Of a stretch of DNA of 64,000 nt, positions 22,453-42,572 are shown piece by piece. The notes under the pieces are model-generated. The model saw only the letters and a list, made by a program, of their open reading frames with translations, searched no databases and had not been told where the DNA came from. Numbering within the stretch: the stretch's first letter is position 1; every line of letters begins with the position of its first letter. The position numbers were made by a program, and so were the translations under genes. Source of the DNA: Sipunculus nudus (Eukaryota; Annelida; Sipuncula; Golfingiida; Sipunculidae); the NCBI GenBank assembly GCA_026874595.1, contig CM049315.1, positions 73,356,401 to 73,420,400 on the forward strand. The letters run 5' to 3'.

Positions 22453-24031
22453 ACGTGCTTGTCCGGGAGGCTTAATAGTGTTGAAAATTTATTAGGCCTT
22501 GAGCAAGACACATTGTTTACAATACATTGTTTACAAGATTTACCTCAGTGTTTTTTTTTTTGTTATTGTTTTGACATCTTAACATGGCAGATTTCAAACC
22601 TGAGACATTTGTTGAAGATCCAGACCCTGATCAACTTGAACAGTTGTCAAAAGATCAGTTGGTTCGTTTGGGACAACACTTAGGGTTAGGTGTGAAAAAA
22701 GCTTTCAGAAAGCCTGATACCATATTGCTAAGATCATGCAAGGTCCAGTTAGCAAAGGTTCAATTGAAGAGAGTGAAGTGGAAACATAAAAAATGACAGC
22801 CTTGCTATGCAGTTACAATTAAAAAGTTAGAAATGCAACATGAGTTAGCATTAAAAGAATAAGAATTAGAAAAACAAAGAGAAGGGAAGGAAGAACGACT
22901 GGGATTAGAAAGACTTCAATTAAAATATGGTCTGCATGCTACCCCAACTCACAGTTTTGATGATACTAAACACATTAGACTTGTCCCACCTTTTCAAGAA
23001 AAAGAAGTTGATAAATGTTCCTTATACTTTGAGAAGGTAGCTGAAATTTAAAATGGCCTAGGGAAAATTGGACTAGGCTATTACATAGTGTATTGACTGG
23101 CAAGGCCAGAAAAATTTATACAAAGCTTTCAGTAGAAGCCGCTGCTGACTATGACCAGGTTAAACGGTTAATCCTAAAAGGTTATGAGTTAGTTCTGGAG
23201 GCTTACCGCCAGAGATTCAGACATTAGGAAAAGCGCAAATATCTGACCTATGTAGAATTTGCTAGGACTAGACAGCAGTTGTTCGATCGCTGGTGTAGTT
23301 CTAGAAATGTTATGAAAGATTATGAATATTTGCGCCAGTTGATTTTGCTTGTAGAATTTAAGCGCTGCATTAACGCAGATGTTAAAACATACCCCTATAA
23401 GAATTTTGAGGGACACCGGTTCAGGCCAAACTCTCGTGTTAGGAAACACATTTTCTAATAAGTCTTTTACTGGTGCACATGCACTTGTAAATGGTGTGTT
23501 TTCAGAAAAGCACACTTCAGTTCCGCTTCACAGTGTAAATTTAAAGTCAGATCTGATTTCTAGGAATATGACTGAGGGCATAAGAACTACATTACCCTTT
23601 AAGGGAATTCAGTCGCTACTAGGCAATGATGTTGCAGGTGAAAAAGTACAGCCTGTACCAATAGTGACAGAAAAGCCGTCACTTGATCAAGGCACTGATC
23701 CTGAAAATAAGGAAATTCCTGGTTTGTATCCTTCATGTGGCGTAACTAGATTTGTGGCCAAGAAAAAAACATAGAGGATAATGGTCCAGATAATTACACT
23801 CTGGGAGCCACTAATGGCTCGTCTAACTACTCGCCCGTACAGGATGCAGCATTTTCAAGGTCAGAACTTATCGCGGAACAGCATAAGGCCCCTGATATTT
23901 CATGTTTGTTTCCCAGGGCAGTTTCTAAAGATGGACTGTCACAAAACCCAATTTGTTTCTATGTTAGAAATTGGGTGCTTATGCGTAAAGGGCGATCGCC
24001 TGATGTATGCGCTGATGATGAGTGGGCCATC
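22453..24031 (+). pseudogene. Degenerate Ty3/gypsy retrotransposon: leader, gag, protease-linked and integrase-proximal pieces
   Basis: After a leader with GCTTGTCCGGGAGG (the TGTCCGGGA word common next to the primer site in gypsy and retroviral leaders), an ATG at 22584 starts a gag frame (EDPDPDQLEQLSKDQLVRLG). Several stops and frameshifts follow. Pieces in different frames still show the gag core (DTKHIRLVPPFQEKEVDK near 22965; FARTRQQLFDRWC near 23260). Downstream are PLHSVNLKSDL and GNDVAGEKVQPVPIV (23520-23670), then a short segment ending ADDEWAIKQ (24010-24030), typical of the stretch before the integrase zinc finger. Most of pol, including reverse transcriptase, is missing. Non-functional relic. 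Confidence 0.8.
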
Positions 24032-24960
24032 AAGCAAGACACTTCGTATAAAGTCTGTATAAAGTCCGAAGAACACCTGCAAGAGGATCAACGATATTGT
24101 CAGTGACCGAGGGTATTTCTTGAAGACCCCAGACTTAAAACAGAGATATGTATTAAATATGAACTTTCTCGAATTGTATAGTTTAACTAAAACAATACCA
24201 AAACAAATAAAAATATTTAACCCAAGGAAAGAGAAATTTAGTAGTTTGCACATCAAGCAAATAGACCTGAGAGTTCTCATCTGACACTGGCTCTTGTGTT
24301 TTACAGAGTATATGTAAAGCCCTTTATAACAAACAAATAAAACACAATTACTAAGAGCCAACTGCTCCATCATATTGTCAAAATATGTTTGATATATCTA
24401 ACGAACAATTCAAATTGTATATTAGTCACCCCAACAGATACCTGTATTATACAAAATCCGAGGATTTTAACTTTCAAGTTCCTCCACCGAATAATCCCAT
24501 TTAGAGAGAAATTACACAAAATGAAACTAGTAGATAGTCCCAACTAAAAATATTGTGATAGAAGCGTTGATTCTCTGGAGCACGTTCTTCTCCTGTCAAT
24601 ACACATAACTGTTTTGATATGAATTAATTAAATAACCTGGAACGACTTTAGTGAGAGTCGGATGTCCGTCACAATTAGACAAGTGATTTTCAGTCAGCAC
24701 AAAAATATGAAAAGGAAATGGAAGCCTTATAATTATTTGATTATACACGGAAAACTTTGTATACAGCAATAAAAAAAAATTATATGCGGAAATATCTTTT
24801 TCTGAATTTTTTAAACCATACTATAATAGATCTAGCCTAGAAAACAAAATATCAGTAATAATGCGAAGAGGCGAGGAAAAAACATACATTGATCACTTGA
24901 AGAGGTTTTTGTCATGGTACTCATAGGTGTTGTACACTTGATACATTATTTTTTGTATAA
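24032..24960 (+). pseudogene. 5'-truncated LINE, reverse-transcriptase C-terminal region
   Basis: Starting directly at the gypsy break point, fragments read FKFLHRIIPFREKLHKMKL and KYCDRSVDSLEHVLLL (about 24470-24600). This is the zinc-finger-like region after the reverse transcriptase of many non-LTR elements. A later piece (IIHGKLCIQ, about 24745) also fits. Stops and frameshifts are frequent and no terminal poly-A is obvious. 5' truncation is normal for LINEs. The clade is not resolved. Confidence 0.65.
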
Positions 24961-25289
24961 AATGTGTTTGTTTTGTTACTATAATCACATCTTACATGTT
25001 GTGTAGAACACGGCGCCAGGGAGATATAATCTAAATACGAAAGGCATAGTAATACTGATATGATATCTATCGGTCTAGTTGGAGAAACATACCCTTCTTA
25101 AAGTTTAGACATGGGTATACACGGTAAATATTATTTTTAAGTGCAATACCTGGAGAGCCGCTTTTATTTACTGATATCCTGTTTATTTATATAAAATTGT
25201 ATATTTTTTTTTTGTGGCTTTACGTTACGTTCTCTTCTTTTGTTGGTGTTGATGATGAAAGAGAAATAAAATAGGAATAATAAATGTAC
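24961..25289. other. AT-rich spacer between retroelement relics
   Basis: No features recognised. It could include the 5' untranslated part of the DIRS-type element that follows. Confidence 0.4.
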
Positions 25290-27640
25290 TTATGTCTGAA
25301 ACGCCAAAAGAAAGGAAGTTTATTTTAAAAAAAGAGCAGATGAGGAGACCAGAGAGCAACAGCCTCCACAGTTACAACGCAGAAGCCGGAACATCCGTAA
25401 ACAGGCACAGCAGCAGAGACAATGCACCCAAGAATCCCCCGCTAGGACACTCTGAGGTTGGCATCGCCAGTATCGTCAACAACCAAGCCCCCAAGACTCC
25501 TAGGTGAGGTGTCAAAAAGTGACGGGGGCTATAGACTTATACATGATAGCAGGCTTCCGCTAGGTGATTCATTGAACTGGCATTTCCCAGAGTATGATAA
25601 ACACATATATGAATCGTTTGGCTCTGCTGTTAACCTAATCAAACATGGTTATTTTTGCAGATAAAATGGACATCAAGTCAATCGGAGTCTGGAGTGGACG
25701 TTTGAACATGGCTAGACAAGGTAAATGTATGACGTCAAATTGCCTTTTGGAGCCAGGGCAATTCCAACCCATTTTTATACGATTTCACAGGGCTTAAAAC
25801 GGATGATGGAGCGACAGGGGCACAGTGTGGTCGCCTACCAGGATGACTATCTGGTAGTTTTGGAACCTTACGAATCCTGGGTAGCTATGATAAAACATTT
25901 ATTACCTTTGGACCTTGAAGTAAACAGAGATAAACTTGTAGCGCCTTGTACCTGTTAAGTGTTTTTTGGTATTGGAAGAAATACACTCACCTGTAAATTA
26001 ACCTTACCTGAGGATAAATTGCAGGATATCAATGCACTTTTGAAAAAATTGTGAAACTGCTTGTGCAACAAAACGGCAGTTTAAGTCCTTATCAGGCAAA
26101 CTGAACTTTGCAGCGAGGATTGGGAAAAGCGCAAGGATTTTCCGAAGATTGCTTAATTGCATCGCCAAGATGAAGCGAATATACCACAAGGCAAAACTGC
26201 AGTGTGCAGTAAAGCAAGATGTCAAGTTGTGGCATAAATTCATGCGGCAGTTTAATGACGTTGTCTCCTTCATTGAGGAAAGTCCCCATGAAACTTCTAT
26301 GACGGATTCCTTTAAAACAGGAGCTGGTGCTTTCTACGGGGGGGGGGGGGGCACCAGTGGTTCATTAAATCGGGCATTGACTTTCCTGAATTAGCTGATT
26401 TGCATATATATTATTAAGAGGCCGCAATTGCCGCTTTTGCAGTTATAAAGTGGGGACACTTATTTTGTAATAAGACGATATACATCTATACAGACAATAC
26501 ATTTACAGCAGCAATCATCATCAAATGTTCCTGTCGCATCAATCGTTTTATGGTTCTTCTGAGGATTTTTTTTTTGGTCTCCATGAAATATAACTTTGTC
26601 GTTCGTTGTCGATATTTAAATGGCAGGCAGGCTTCTGCAGCTGAATGTCTTTATCAACGCCTGGCATCTGTGTCAAAACTGAAAGGCGGAAATATTTGCC
26701 GCGATCAGTTTATGTAATCACATGTTGTTAAAGGCACTATGTACTATATTTAAACAGGTGACGCACTGGCAGAAGCTCCGGAAGCGCTGAACAGGGACGT
26801 AGAGAAGTTTCGACGAGCGGCTACGCTGAGACCACAAATCCCACCAATCGAAGCCAGTTACGTACATCACTTGGCTTTTGTCATCAGTTTCAGTTTCCAT
26901 CGGTAATAGTAAGTAGTCAGGCTTTATTACGCTATGTAGCATACTTAGAAAACAATCACAGTTCTCATTCAATAAAACTGTATTTGAATGTAGTACGACT
27001 GTTGCATGTCGAAAGTGGCTTTTCAAACCCGTTAGGCAGTGACGATTGGATAGCCCATTCTCTCAGGTCACGCGTGAATGACATTAAGCGCATTAAAGGG
27101 TCAAAGTAAACATGTTGTTTAAGTTGTGGTCTGTCCTTAGGCTTGAACAGTCGGTAGACTCAACCTTTTATGCGCATGTTTGGTTGCTTTTTACAGTGTG
27201 TTCAGATAGCTTGTTACCTTCAACAATTAGCAGACGCGTCATGCATTAACATGGCGTACTAAAATCTTGGGGACTTGTTATGTATTTCAGATATTCCATT
27301 CAAGTGTCAAGAGCGCCAGGCATAGGTGTTGGACTATGCCCAGCTAGAGCAATCCTCCGAGCTGCCATGTTGGCTGGTTTGAAACATCCCGATAGTTTCG
27401 TATTCAACTAACGGTCAGGTGGACAGGCTTACGGCATGACATACAACCAATTTTTCATCAAACTGAGGCTTGTTCTTGAGCAGTTACACTTGCCCTGACA
27501 TCTCTATTCAAGACATTCCTTTCGCCGCGGAAGGGCCATGCATAACCTTTGCCCTCATGTACCCACAGAGATTATTAAAGCTGAAGGAGACTGGATATCA
27601 TTTGGACTATCTCGATGTGCAAAAGTACCTTGGACAGAGC
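25290..27640 (+). pseudogene. Degenerate DIRS-type retrotransposon (RT, RNase H, tyrosine recombinase)
   Basis: Pieces in several frames follow DIRS order. A reverse transcriptase segment (GGYRLIHDSRLP; KLPFGARAIPTHFY; catalytic YQDD at 25836-25847) is followed by the connection region (FGIG...LTLPEDKL; then GKLNFAARIGKS read across frames). An RNase H-like piece has YTDNTFTAA near 26490. The recombinase has an N-terminal core-binding part (RYVAYLENN, IKLYLNVVRLLHVESG, 26930-27020) and the catalytic His-Ser-Phe-Arg-Arg-Gly at 27514-27531 followed by a YLDV-like end. A 14-G tract interrupts it at 26338-26351. Many stops and shifts make it inactive. The 25292-25507 frame may be its gag remnant. 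Confidence 0.8.
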
Positions 27641-29004
27641 AAAATTCATAAAATATATGTATCATTCGAAACCTTATTTTTCGTAAATATTTCTTACGGT
27701 GGAGACAATTGTAAGACATACCTATATGTCATACAGATGTACTTTGATTATATGTATTTGAACAATGTTTGGTTTTGAAGGACTCTTTAGTCTTTGGATG
27801 ACATACATGCACATCTGTGAATTTATTCATGTAATAAATCACTTGGTTCCTCCAATACCAGGCTTGTTCATTAATCTCATCTTTAAGTCGCCTTTAGTCC
27901 TTTATATAGATACAAGGTGGCGCTACCCAAGCGGCTACGTTCACTACTTGAGATAACAAATTTTATTCATTAACTAAATACGACACAATGTGAATGACTA
28001 CCTTCTATTAAATGTTCACTTAAAGCACCACTAGATGCCATCTAGTTTGGCACACATACACTTCAGATATATCCGATAAGGGTCACTGATAGTAGTATAG
28101 GTAAAACACCTCGAGATAAATGTACACGCGTAAAGCGGGGTAATGCTTCCCGCATGCGAGAGCTAAGCCTTCCGTGACTGTTCAAACATGCGATATTCGG
28201 TCAGAGAAATAGTAGGCTTAGATAAAAGGGAATTCAGCGGTTCATGAAACATATTGGTCACTACAGTTTATAGTTTCATATTTGACAAATAAATTATACT
28301 ACACTAATGACAGAGCGCGAAAAAGGAAGCCCGTGAAACTGTTAAAAATAAAAAAAAACGCAAAAAAATTCAGGCAATAAATAAAGGCAAGCACAGTATA
28401 TGTCATATGAATATATTAAAGCAACCCCTTGAATGTTTCATTTTATATCTATTACAAATAGAGTATGACCGTACGGTTATTGATTGCAAATACCTTTACT
28501 TAAAATTCATCCTTGTCAATGGCATTATATATGTATGTACACTTCTCAAGGCTCGTAAATTTGTATAAAATCTTGTATATAAAAAAGTAAGATTTTCTTT
28601 TGATACAAAAATGAACGGTTTATGTTCTATGGATGATTGATATACAAAAGATTAAAAAGCAGTTGGTGTCTAACCATAATCGCGGTAAAGCATATTACGC
28701 TTAGGCTTAAATAGGACACTCTTATTGAAAAAGAAACAGAAGCTGTTTATCCAACAGAAAAAAATATAGTTTATCATGGTTAGATAAACGTTTAGATGTT
28801 TAAATCGTTTGTGTGTTTCTTTAACAGAAATTAGGTTAAGATTATGTTTCTCCAATTTTACTTTACCGGAATATGTAAAACATCCATATTATATCAATTC
28901 AGATTCTGTCAAATCTAATGGATTAAATAGGCATGGTTCCAAATGGCTAAAGGATGTTTATCGGATTATTTTTATTGTAGAAATCATTGTAATAGATGTG
29001 TGTG

Positions 29005-29055
<51 letters not shown>

Positions 29056-29289
29056 GATACGGGTGATTTTACTTTATTTTGGCATTAGTTCCAATGATAT
29101 ATCGGTTTGGGGATCGTTGGCTAAAACGGAGAGCATCCGTCGCGAAATAGGAGGTGCGATGTCCGATAGCCAGTCGGTACCGACCGAACTATCTATGTGT
29201 GATATGACTTTACTAGTATTAACATGAGCCCTAACTGCAAAATCGGCAAATCACACGTTCCTGTGTTGCGTTCATTATCCCTTTGTTAC
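27641..29289. other. Intergenic region 3' of MCT-1
   Basis: No gene recognised. It contains an (AT)n run at 29006-29051. Transcript 3' ends of MCT-1 should lie in the right part. Small frames are unsupported. Confidence 0.4.
29006..29051. repeat. (TA)n microsatellite
   Basis: A 46-bp TA run downstream of MCT-1. Confidence 0.95.
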
Positions 29290-36719
<7,430 letters not shown>

Positions 36720-36788
36720 GGCAACTAGGAACGGTCATCCGGGCTTCTTCCTTCTCCAGTCGATTGCTGTCCGTGACAAAATAAGGTC
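36720..36788 (-). promoter_or_regulatory. 5' UTR portion of MCT-1 exon 1
   Basis: An acceptor-like TTCGCTAG precedes 36788, and the 69-nt leader resembles the MCT-2 leader (57598-57661), which also follows an acceptor-like TTAACAG. This implies an upstream non-coding exon and a distant promoter (see 39738-39790). Confidence 0.55.
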
Positions 36789-38559
36789 CTAGCGAAACAT
36801 ATACAAAATCTATTTATACTCGGGTTTTAAGTAAACAGCTTGCATGTATTTGCTTATCAGTTAAAATAACTGAATATCTGAAGCCATATATTACATCCCT
36901 AGTGAAAGATAAGTAGTGTGCTTATATATTATATATATAGTCCATATTAATATGGGACAGGTAACTTGTGGTCAACTATCTCAAAGACATTAAACGAAAG
37001 TGAATCAAACTGATAAAACCCGATACTTCATAACAGTGTGAAGTGAGACATGATAGTGAATTTTGATAGTTAAAATGTTAAGTGTTATAAATATTGCGTT
37101 AAGTATTATTGCTAGCAATAGCATGAAGAATTAAAAAAATGCGACAGCTTTTACTTGTAACTAATCTCAAGCGTAAATCAGATGGCAGCATCTGAAAACA
37201 ATTATACAGTGAGTGTTTTACATTTCTGAGTAATATTCTTGGATATCTGTAAATCAGTAAATTGTTCAACCGAAACACCAATTATTCTCTCAGCAGTTCT
37301 TCAGATTCGGATGTGTTCTAGTTCCATCACCCCAGTTAGTTTAGCTGGTTGGTCTATAATGTGATATCAGTGCCCGTTAAGAGCATGATATCAATTTCAA
37401 CCAGTTACTTTTGCTTTCTCTCTCACTAACCATGCCCCACCTGTGTAAGTCATACGGGAAAGCGAACCGCAACGGCCATCCATCCTATTGCATCGATATC
37501 GTAGTAAACAGCCGGTATTTTACCATTAGATTACAATAAAGAATATATATGAACTCACAAACGAAATTGTAAATCAATCACTATGGCAACAATTTATTTC
37601 ATGTGCTGCGTGCAAGTTGGCTATCATCCGGGTACCCGTACGAGACGTGTTGTATACACGCGGGCAGAAGTTTAACACACATTGGGTGGGGTTAGGAATT
37701 TGCTGAATCAAAACGGAATTTTTCTAGCACATGATAGGTGGTGTTAGAAAGTACACAAACGTATCTAACGATTTTTAGTGACAGGATGAGGCGTCGTCAT
37801 AAATGTCGAAAAAATTTACATACATTGCAATGCGGTTCTCGACATTTCAAATTACTATTGACTTTCTTGTGTCGAATGGGCAAAACGCCGCGGAGCGACT
37901 TTAGAATCCAGGCTTCATATTGGTTAAAGTAACTAAGTAAAGGACACGGAACAATAAGGTGCAAGCAGATAAAGTATACTGATAACGAATAGGAACGACA
38001 ATATTTTAGGTAAGAAATATCCTGGTATAGCTGAATAAAAAAAAACAACATACAGTTTGACCCTGATGAGGCATGGGTTGAATGTAGCCTGGTTTCCAAA
38101 GTTGAGCCAACGCGGCTAGTGTGGTGTAGTAAAATAACGAATTCCAAAATTACCTTTTCGGCAATTAACTGTTAGTCTGTCCAGGCAACATTCACGTCAT
38201 GTTTACAGCGTTGTAATTCACAGCTGGACAGGTGTGACACTGATAATCATACTCAGATTGTATAGAGTTCACTTTGATATGCATGCTCGTGTGGTGTCGA
38301 GGTCAGTCGTAGTCACATGGCAGAGAGTTGTTAAACCAGGTGAGTAAATAATGGTTCATTCTATGGACACGCTGATGAGTGATTTATGCACAGACACCGC
38401 ACCTTGGGCGATCCACTGTCTATTGAGTTTCTTCTCAAAGCTTTGCTTACGAGTGTCACAATGCGGACAATGGGCATTGTTTTGTAACTCTGTTTCCTTA
38501 TATAGTTATTCCCATGATCCAATGACGCGGCTTAGGAGCCTTTGCGGCACAAGACTGAA
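36789..38559. other. Putative 5' UTR intron of MCT-1, no other gene
   Basis: AT-rich sequence. No exons supported. Minus-strand frames at 37797-38147 lack splice context. Confidence 0.4.
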
Positions 38560-38997
38560 GTTGGCTTCATATTCGCGAGGCTGTAATTTCGCGAGTCTTA
38601 AATTTGAACTTTTCGCGAGGGTTTCATTTTCGTGATCGAACCCGGCCCTATAAAATCTAAGTGCAGCAGGATTTTTTTATTAGATAAGAATTATCCACAA
38701 AACCTCATTTATTTCTTTTACAGCCATTATATTATGCCCTGTGTCACAGTTAATATATTCGGTGATTTCCGTATGTTTTACAATATTTGATACTTGTTTG
38801 CATTGGCCGATTCCGATACCATACATTCACAGATCAGGATGTTGAATATTATAACAAGTTTCCGGAAGTGTTATAACTAATCCTTATGCGCAGATGCGTC
38901 ACACCTTGTTATTCATCTAAATTAGTGTGGCGTCTTATTCCTGCGGGTTTTATATTCTTGATTATTTCCAATTCGCGAATATAGCGAAATTCAACCC
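38560..38997. mobile_element. MITE with TTCGCGA-rich ends, copy 1
   Basis: Left end GTTGGCTTCATATTCGCGAGG. The right end, reversed, reads GGGTTGAATTTCGCTATATTCGCGAA. The interior keeps GCAGATGCGTCACAC and GGTTTTATATTCTTGATTATTTCC, which match GCAGATGTGTCATCTT and GGTTTTATTTTCCTGATAATTTCC in the copy at 53997-54411. No coding capacity. Confidence 0.65.
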
Positions 38998-39187
38998 TTT
39001 CGAACAAAAAGACAAGCACATTATTTGTTGCATATTCTATAATTCTTACTGAATACAAATTTACTTGTCCATAGTTTGTGTTTGTTCACAATGTGTCGCG
39101 TAAACTGCAATGCCAGAAATTTAGCTATAAATTGTATATAGTTGTCTATATGACTAAATGAAATACTAACGAACTTTTCTAAAGTTT

Positions 39188-39567
39188 TTTTTGGTGGAGG
39201 TGACCGCATCCATTTTTAATGCTTACTTATAGTATATATGTACTTTAAGAATTCCGTTCCGGTTTCGGAATACGTGACAGGGGCCTACATGCGACAATCC
39301 TGGCGTCAACCAGGCTCGGGGTACCACTCCTGCTGGCCCTGGGTGGGTGTGTGTAATGTCATGCGTTGCTGGGATTGGACACCGAGAAGTCCCGCACTCG
39401 ATTCCTGACTGAAACACGACTGTGCGCATGATCTTACTATCATTTTTTGCCTGCAGATAATACACCTTGGGTGGTGGCCAGGCTTAAAAAATCTGACCAC
39501 TTCGGCCGAGATTCGAACTCGAACTTTGAGTGCATGCTGTGCACCTCCCCCGAGACCCCAAAGGCCA
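39188..39567 (-). mobile_element. SINE family V, copy 4 (longest)
   Basis: On the minus strand the head reads GCCTTTGGGGTCTCGGGGG (box A region) then GAGTTCGAATCTCGGCCG (box B, near consensus). The body has CCTGGTTGACGCCAGGATT and GTCACGTATTCCGAAACCGG, and the tail GCATTAAAAATGG then GTCACCTCCACC. At about 380 bp it is the longest copy. A second tRNA-like word (GCACTCGATTCC) in plus sense near 39392 is part of its body. Confidence 0.75.
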
Positions 39568-39737
39568 GTATACTAATGAACTCCGAGGCCTGGTATGTTA
39601 AAGTTTATGCAACACGTGTCGCTCTGTTGCAGAAAACATGCTGGTTGGACTTCAACTGATGGATTGTGTTTTTAATTAAGCGAGGATTCGATTTCCTCAC
39701 ACTCCGCCTGCAACGACTATTCTAAACTCCATGAGAA

Positions 39738-39790
39738 GGTACGAGCTATTATACTTAAATAGTTCAAGAGATGATATCATATTAATTGAT
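39738..39790 (-). promoter_or_regulatory. Candidate MCT-1 core promoter, conserved with MCT-2
   Basis: On the minus strand TATAATAGCTCGTACC is preceded by ATGATATCAT. The same arrangement is at 59028-59080, upstream of MCT-2. Roughly three-quarters of 52 positions agree although the surroundings do not. A TATA-like word (TATAAT; TATATAA in MCT-2) in a conserved island suggests a core promoter about 3 kb from the coding exon, in line with a 5' UTR intron. Confidence 0.5.
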
Positions 39791-41634
39791 AATCACAAGT
39801 TAGGTCTCAGTATACAACCTGGACTTGCCCGGTACCAGAATGCGATGGACTCCAAGGCATGTTGGCCCATTTCCATAGCGATACTTGGACTAACGATGAG
39901 TACGTGTCCGCGATGGATCGTTCCCACAATCCTTGGCGCTTGATGTCGTCTGCTCTTCTTAAGATGTTTATGAATATCGCGGATAAAAAATTCACGCAGG
40001 TGTTTATACAAACAATAAATTAACGCTATACCACAATGAACGGACGTCGGGGACAAGAATTTCCGTGTACTTGGCAGCAAACCCTCAGTGAAAGGAAAGC
40101 CTACAATACATGCATATTAATTTATAGTTGCCGATTGTTGCGGACCAGCTGCTGCACCCGACAAGCGATGCCCCGTCGACAAGTCCGACAGCCATGTCGC
40201 ATCGGTTTCGGGCTAAATGTGAAGTACGGCGTGATTGGCTGAACCGTTGTTACGTCAGCGGTATCACCATCTGAAGACTCCATTAGTAAACATATCAACC
40301 AATCAGGAAGCGCGTCGTCGGTTGCTATGCCATGGCTCACGTCTTTTTGTAACAGAATCAGAATTGCTCAACTTTAGCACCTGCTGGCTACATGTTATTT
40401 TAGTTATTTGTGTAAGGAATCGTTGTAATTAGAAAGAAAAGGATAAAAGATTAATAACTTGCTGTCAAAATGCTGATATGGAGGGAATCATGTGATTACT
40501 AACCCTGAACCACATCGCTGTCGGACTTACCGATGGGGTATCTTACATGCCTTTCTCAAATATAAAGTACATAATAAAGAGATTTACCATATAAGGTGAT
40601 AAAACGCTAGGAAAATGTCAGATAAGTAATAGTTAAAAGGTTATGACTAATAAAGTAACAAATTAACCGAAATCTTCTCTTATAGCAATTCAAGCGCCTG
40701 TAGAGAGCCTTCACGTGTCCTTTTGCCTATTTTAAGGTAAAATCAAAGTGCTTATAGGCTTGATAAACTAAGATCAAGAAGTAAATAAGAAATCATAAAA
40801 AATGGATGCTGTTACCTTCACCAAAAATATATATTTAAAAAAGTATGCTTCAAGAGCATTTATGTATGGTTTGTGGAATCGTCGGCTACGTTTAAAGGCC
40901 TTTCAACATTAAATCTAATGTAAATACTTTTTATTGTAACCTACAAGACTTGGTTTATTCAATTTCCTTTCTAAGAATAACAGATAATTTTGTGCTTTAT
41001 AATCCCGTTTAACCCGTTTGGAGGTAGGCAACGCAACAGTCTTGGAATATTAAGAACTCAGAAAAAAACTCTAGAGTCGCCTTCTGCGGCTGGCGAATAT
41101 CCTGAAAACCACTGTTACGGTCTATGTGAACTCAGTGATTCTCGGGCAAATGACACGAGTCCGGTGCCTTTTTATGACTCCAAATTAAGTGTCCATTTAG
41201 ATGTGTATTACATAACTTCTGTCAGTTCACACCAACAGTAATACACCCGTACATGGCTTTTATGTAAGTTTTATGACCTTAGTTAATACCGGGGTAGAGG
41301 CTGGAGTCAGTCCAATGATTCACATGGAACATTCTCCACACAGAGGATTAATCCAGATATAACGTCAAAGATAAACCTCTCCGTGCGGTCATGCGCATTG
41401 CATTCTTTCATTAAGAAATCGTGGTATTTTGCATAGGAAATGAATTTGTTCACTCATTACGTTTATGTTGCAAAATTGATCTAGAACATGCATCGATGAC
41501 ATTCATTTCAATATAAGTAATATTTCATTGTTATTGTTAACTGTATTTTAGATTTTTTTTCCAAATATCAAAATCTACTGTTGGGTTTATAATCCGTGAT
41601 GCGCCAATGTCAGAATAAACAAAAACTGATACAC
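39791..41634. other. Intergenic, with a CCAAT/CRE-like cluster
   Basis: No gene recognised. At 40226-40315 GATTGGCTG and AACCAATCAGG (inverted CCAAT boxes) bracket TTACGTCAG (TGACGTAA, CRE-like), which looks like a promoter without an obvious transcript. The rest is AT-rich and featureless to me. Confidence 0.4.
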
Positions 41635-41639
41635 GTGCT

Positions 41640-41734
41640 TGATTTCTGATGTGTTCTCGGACTTGGATTCGGGTCCACACGACTCGGACTCTAAGAAAGT
41701 GGGCTTGGTCTCGAACCTCAGGGACCCGGACTAG
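41640..41734. repeat. GAGTCC-type repeat, left part, interrupted
   Basis: It holds GGACTTGGATTCGGG, ACTCGGACTCTAAG and GGACCCGGACTAG, the degenerate AGTCCG pattern also seen at 35240-35735. Its continuation is at 45897-45955; the 4.16-kb element between them split it. Confidence 0.6.
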
Positions 41735-42519
41735 GGCTCAATAGACCTTTCCGACCTGTCAATCATGCGTAACCAATTGGCCAATCAGATTACGACATTT
41801 ATGACGTGATCGCCACGTGTCGAGTGTCCGCCATATTGTCCCACAAATCAACCTCGTGTGTGGGACCGTGCGCACGTGGATATGACAGTACCTTGTTTTG
41901 TGCGGCTTTTGCTTCCACAAACTCTGGTTCTTTGAAGTTCATGGGGAACGTGCAACGTGACCAGAGATACTCTGAAAGGTTAGGGAGGGGCCAGGCTTAT
42001 TTTAATCCCGAAGACTGAACTGGCGAAATGTTCCCGGTGGACCAAGGCGTGTGGGAGGCCGCACAATGCACAGCCAGCTCAACGTACGTCACCAGGATTT
42101 ATAAGCACAAATGCAGAAGTGCCAGAACGCCTTATCTTCAACGGTGAGTGTCATTAGCTATCACACTTTTTCCTCGTGTTTCTGTTACGAGAGTTTCTCA
42201 TTTGTTCAGTTACTGACAACACGGGTTCAGAGAAGTGGCCTGTATACGAACGTTATCGTTACCGTCTCCGGGTACCCGGTTTAATAAGACCCATCGCCCA
42301 TGTAAAAAACTCATGATATCAAACAAACACAAGACACGGGGTACATTCAGCCCACTCAGCAGCTCAGTGGAACAGGCGCTTGCAACAGTGTTGACTGTGG
42401 ACCCAGTTTGGCTCTGCACAAATTACAGAGTAACTACCTGACAACTGCATCGGACCTTGGCCTTTCCATTGTGAATTTGCGATGCATTGAACTTTGAAGG
42501 ATTTTATTCTCTCCTGTGG

Positions 42520-42572
42520 GAACAGTAATGTATTAGACCCAGTTGTGGCTCTGTTGTAACAGAGCCACAACT
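42520..42572. repeat. Inverted repeat GTAATGTAT...ACCCAGTTGTGGCTCTGTT
   Basis: TAGACCCAGTTGTGGCTCTG is followed at once by CAGAGCCACAACTAGGTCTA with a 4-nt gap (about 42534-42577), a near-perfect 20-bp hairpin inside the 4.16-kb element. Confidence 0.7.

Noticed and set aside
39223-39659. ORFs on both strands
   Set aside because: They lie within SINE copy 4.
41806-42018. Possible THAP-like DNA-binding domain at the left end of the 4.16-kb element
   Set aside because: A CxxxF...SGSLKF resemblance is too weak and the Cys/His spacing of THAP is not met.
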